NCBI GenBank assembly: GCA_027294925.1
Contig: JAPULM010000530.1
Span: forward strand, 1 to 6,563
Source of the DNA: a bacterium
Lineage (GTDB): Bacteria > Tectomicrobia > Entotheonellia > Entotheonellales > Entotheonellaceae
Direction of reading: 5' to 3'
Length of the DNA: 6,563 nt
Shown here: positions 5,559-6,563 of the stretch, piece after piece
Layout of the letters: each line of letters begins with the position of its first letter
Position numbering within the stretch: the stretch's first letter is position 1
The notes under the pieces: generated by a model
The model's database searches: none
What the model was told of the DNA's origin: nothing
The model's input: only the letters and a program-made list of their open reading frames with translations
Made by a program: the position numbers and the translations under genes

Positions 5559-5579
5559 GGCTCCCTCCCGCTGGGGGCC
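5559..5579 (+). other. GC-rich hairpin in the amidase leader
   Basis: GGCTCCC (5559-5565) can pair with GGGGGCC (5573-5579), including one G-U pair, around a 7-base loop. It ends 67 bases before the amidase start. No T-run follows, so it is not an intrinsic terminator as it stands. A role in the leader RNA is possible but unsupported. Confidence 0.2.
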
Positions 5580-5646
5580 TTCGTCAAACCACTGGCAGAA
5601 CCGTGGTACATGCTTTACCACCTGCTAGCGAGAGGAGGGTAGCCGT

Positions 5647-6563
5647 ATGTATTCAGTACCAGACGTCGATGAAGTGGTGGCGGTAGCCAAGCAACTGGGG
5701 ATACACCTGGGTCCTGAGGAGGCCGTCCTGTATCGGAAACACCTCATGCAACAGCTGGACCAATTCGACACCTTCGTGCAAACTCGGCTGGAGGAGCCCA
5801 AGCCCCCGATCGTCTCGGCCGCCCGTAAGCCTGGGTATCAGCCGAGTCCAGAAGAAGATCCGCTTAATGCCTGGATGTGGAAGTGCCGAATCGAGGGAAA
5901 GGCCGACGGTCTGCTGACCGGCAAGACCGTCAGTTACAAGGACCATATCGCAGTGGCCGGGATGCCCATGAGCTTTGGCTCCTTCGCCCTCGACGGCTTC
6001 ATCCCCGACTTCGATGCCACCGTGGTCACCCGGGTGTTACAGGCGGGAGGCACGATCATCGGTAAGCACGTCATGAACGGCTTGAGTGGCGGCTTCGGCA
6101 CCGGCGGCGCCATCGGTGACTACGGTCGGCCCCTCAACCCACACAACCCCGAGCACGTGACCGGCGGCTCGTCCTCGGGCTCGGCCGCGGCCGTGGCTGC
6201 CGGCGAGGTAGACATCTCCTTTGGCGGCGACCAGGGCGGCTCCATCCGCATCCCGGCGGCGTTCTCCGGTATTGTCGGCCACAAGCCCACATTCGGGCTC
6301 GTGTCGCACTTCGGGATCGGATTCGGCTCGGACCAGAGCATCGACTATACGGGCCCGATGACCCGTAGCGTGGCAGATGCGGCAGCAGCGCTCCAGGCGA
6401 CGGGGGGATACGACCCCTACGATCCGCGCCAGACGCGAGACGTGCCTCCCAGCATTGACGTGCTCGGTCGGCTGGCCGACGGCATGACCGGGCTCCGTGT
6501 CGGTGTGCTCGAAGAGGGGTTCGCCGATGCCGAGGTCGACGTGCGCAACTTGGTGATGGCTGC
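5647..6563 (+). CDS. amidase-signature family hydrolase, 3' end beyond the window
   Basis: The first 305 codons are visible, about 60 percent of the roughly 500 residues usual in this subgroup. Amidase-signature enzymes hydrolyse carboxamides with a Ser-cisSer-Lys triad, here Lys98 (VSYKDH), Ser175 (GGSSSGS, 173-179) and nucleophile Ser199 (GGDQGGSIRIP, 193-203), all intact. The helical N-terminal extension (about 1-75) and GYQPSPEEDPLNAWMWK (63-79) are typical of the amide- and nitrile-pathway amidases rather than of GatA in tRNA-Gln amidation, so I do not call it gatA. AGGAGGG at 5633-5639 lies 7 bases before the ATG. Third codon positions are strongly G/C, more than in the thioesterase gene. 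The natural amide is not predictable. It lies downstream of gene remnants on the same strand as the PTER-like hydrolase. Confidence 0.93.
   Translation, partial: MYSVPDVDEVVAVAKQLGIHLGPEEAVLYRKHLMQQLDQFDTFVQTRLEEPKPPIVSAARKPGYQPSPEEDPLNAWMWKCRIEGKADGLLTGKTVSYKDHIAVAGMPMSFGSFALDGFIPDFDATVVTRVLQAGGTIIGKHVMNGLSGGFGTGGAIGDYGRPLNPHNPEHVTGGSSSGSAAAVAAGEVDISFGGDQGGSIRIPAAFSGIVGHKPTFGLVSHFGIGFGSDQSIDYTGPMTRSVADAAAALQATGGYDPYDPRQTRDVPPSIDVLGRLADGMTGLRVGVLEEGFADAEVDVRNLVMA

Overview
This window looks like bacterial accessory or catabolic DNA of moderate to high GC content. It holds no ribosomal, tRNA or other taxonomic marker, so the host can only be guessed. Good Shine-Dalgarno sites, ordinary TAA/TGA stops, and a mix of hot-dog thioesterase, aldo/keto reductase, TauD/TfdA dioxygenase, phosphotriesterase-related hydrolase and amidase-signature genes fit a large environmental proteobacterial-type or Tectomicrobia-type genome. 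That placement is inference.

Layout, left to right. The last codons of an unidentified plus-strand gene (1-36) are followed by a complete PaaI-type thioesterase (68-472). Convergent to it on the minus strand is an aldo/keto reductase gene (1569-577) broken by one in-frame TAA at 882-880. Upstream of it on the same strand are two very short reading frames with good ribosome-binding sites: a rhodanese-like N-terminal stub (1763-1677) and an unrecognised 24-codon frame (1892-1818). A TATAAT box and a perfect dyad at 1979-2008 could be their promoter. The stretch 1893-2498 has no convincing gene, but carries a 195-bp segment bounded by 12-bp inverted repeats (2038-2232) and a 14-bp dyad (2463-2476) just before the next gene.

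The best-preserved part is the plus-strand pair 2499-4654: a TauD/TfdA-family Fe(II)/2-oxoglutarate dioxygenase, then a phosphotriesterase-related (PTER-like) binuclear-metal hydrolase with Glu as the bridging ligand. After them comes a stretch of gene remains: a fragment resembling the start of an M24 (Xaa-Pro-type) peptidase and a truncated BNR/Asp-box repeat protein. The window ends inside a GC-rich amidase-signature gene with an intact Ser-cisSer-Lys triad (5647 to the window end).

Working together: the dioxygenase and PTER-like hydrolase could form a two-step route in which an amide or ester is hydrolysed and the product oxidised. Vertebrate PTER is reported to hydrolyse N-acetyltaurine and TauD oxidises taurine, so an N-acyl-taurine or N-acyl-sulfonate route is an attractive hypothesis, not a demonstrated one. 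The nonsense-mutated reductase and at least three gene stubs within about 5 kb point to rearrangement and gene decay around an intact catabolic core.
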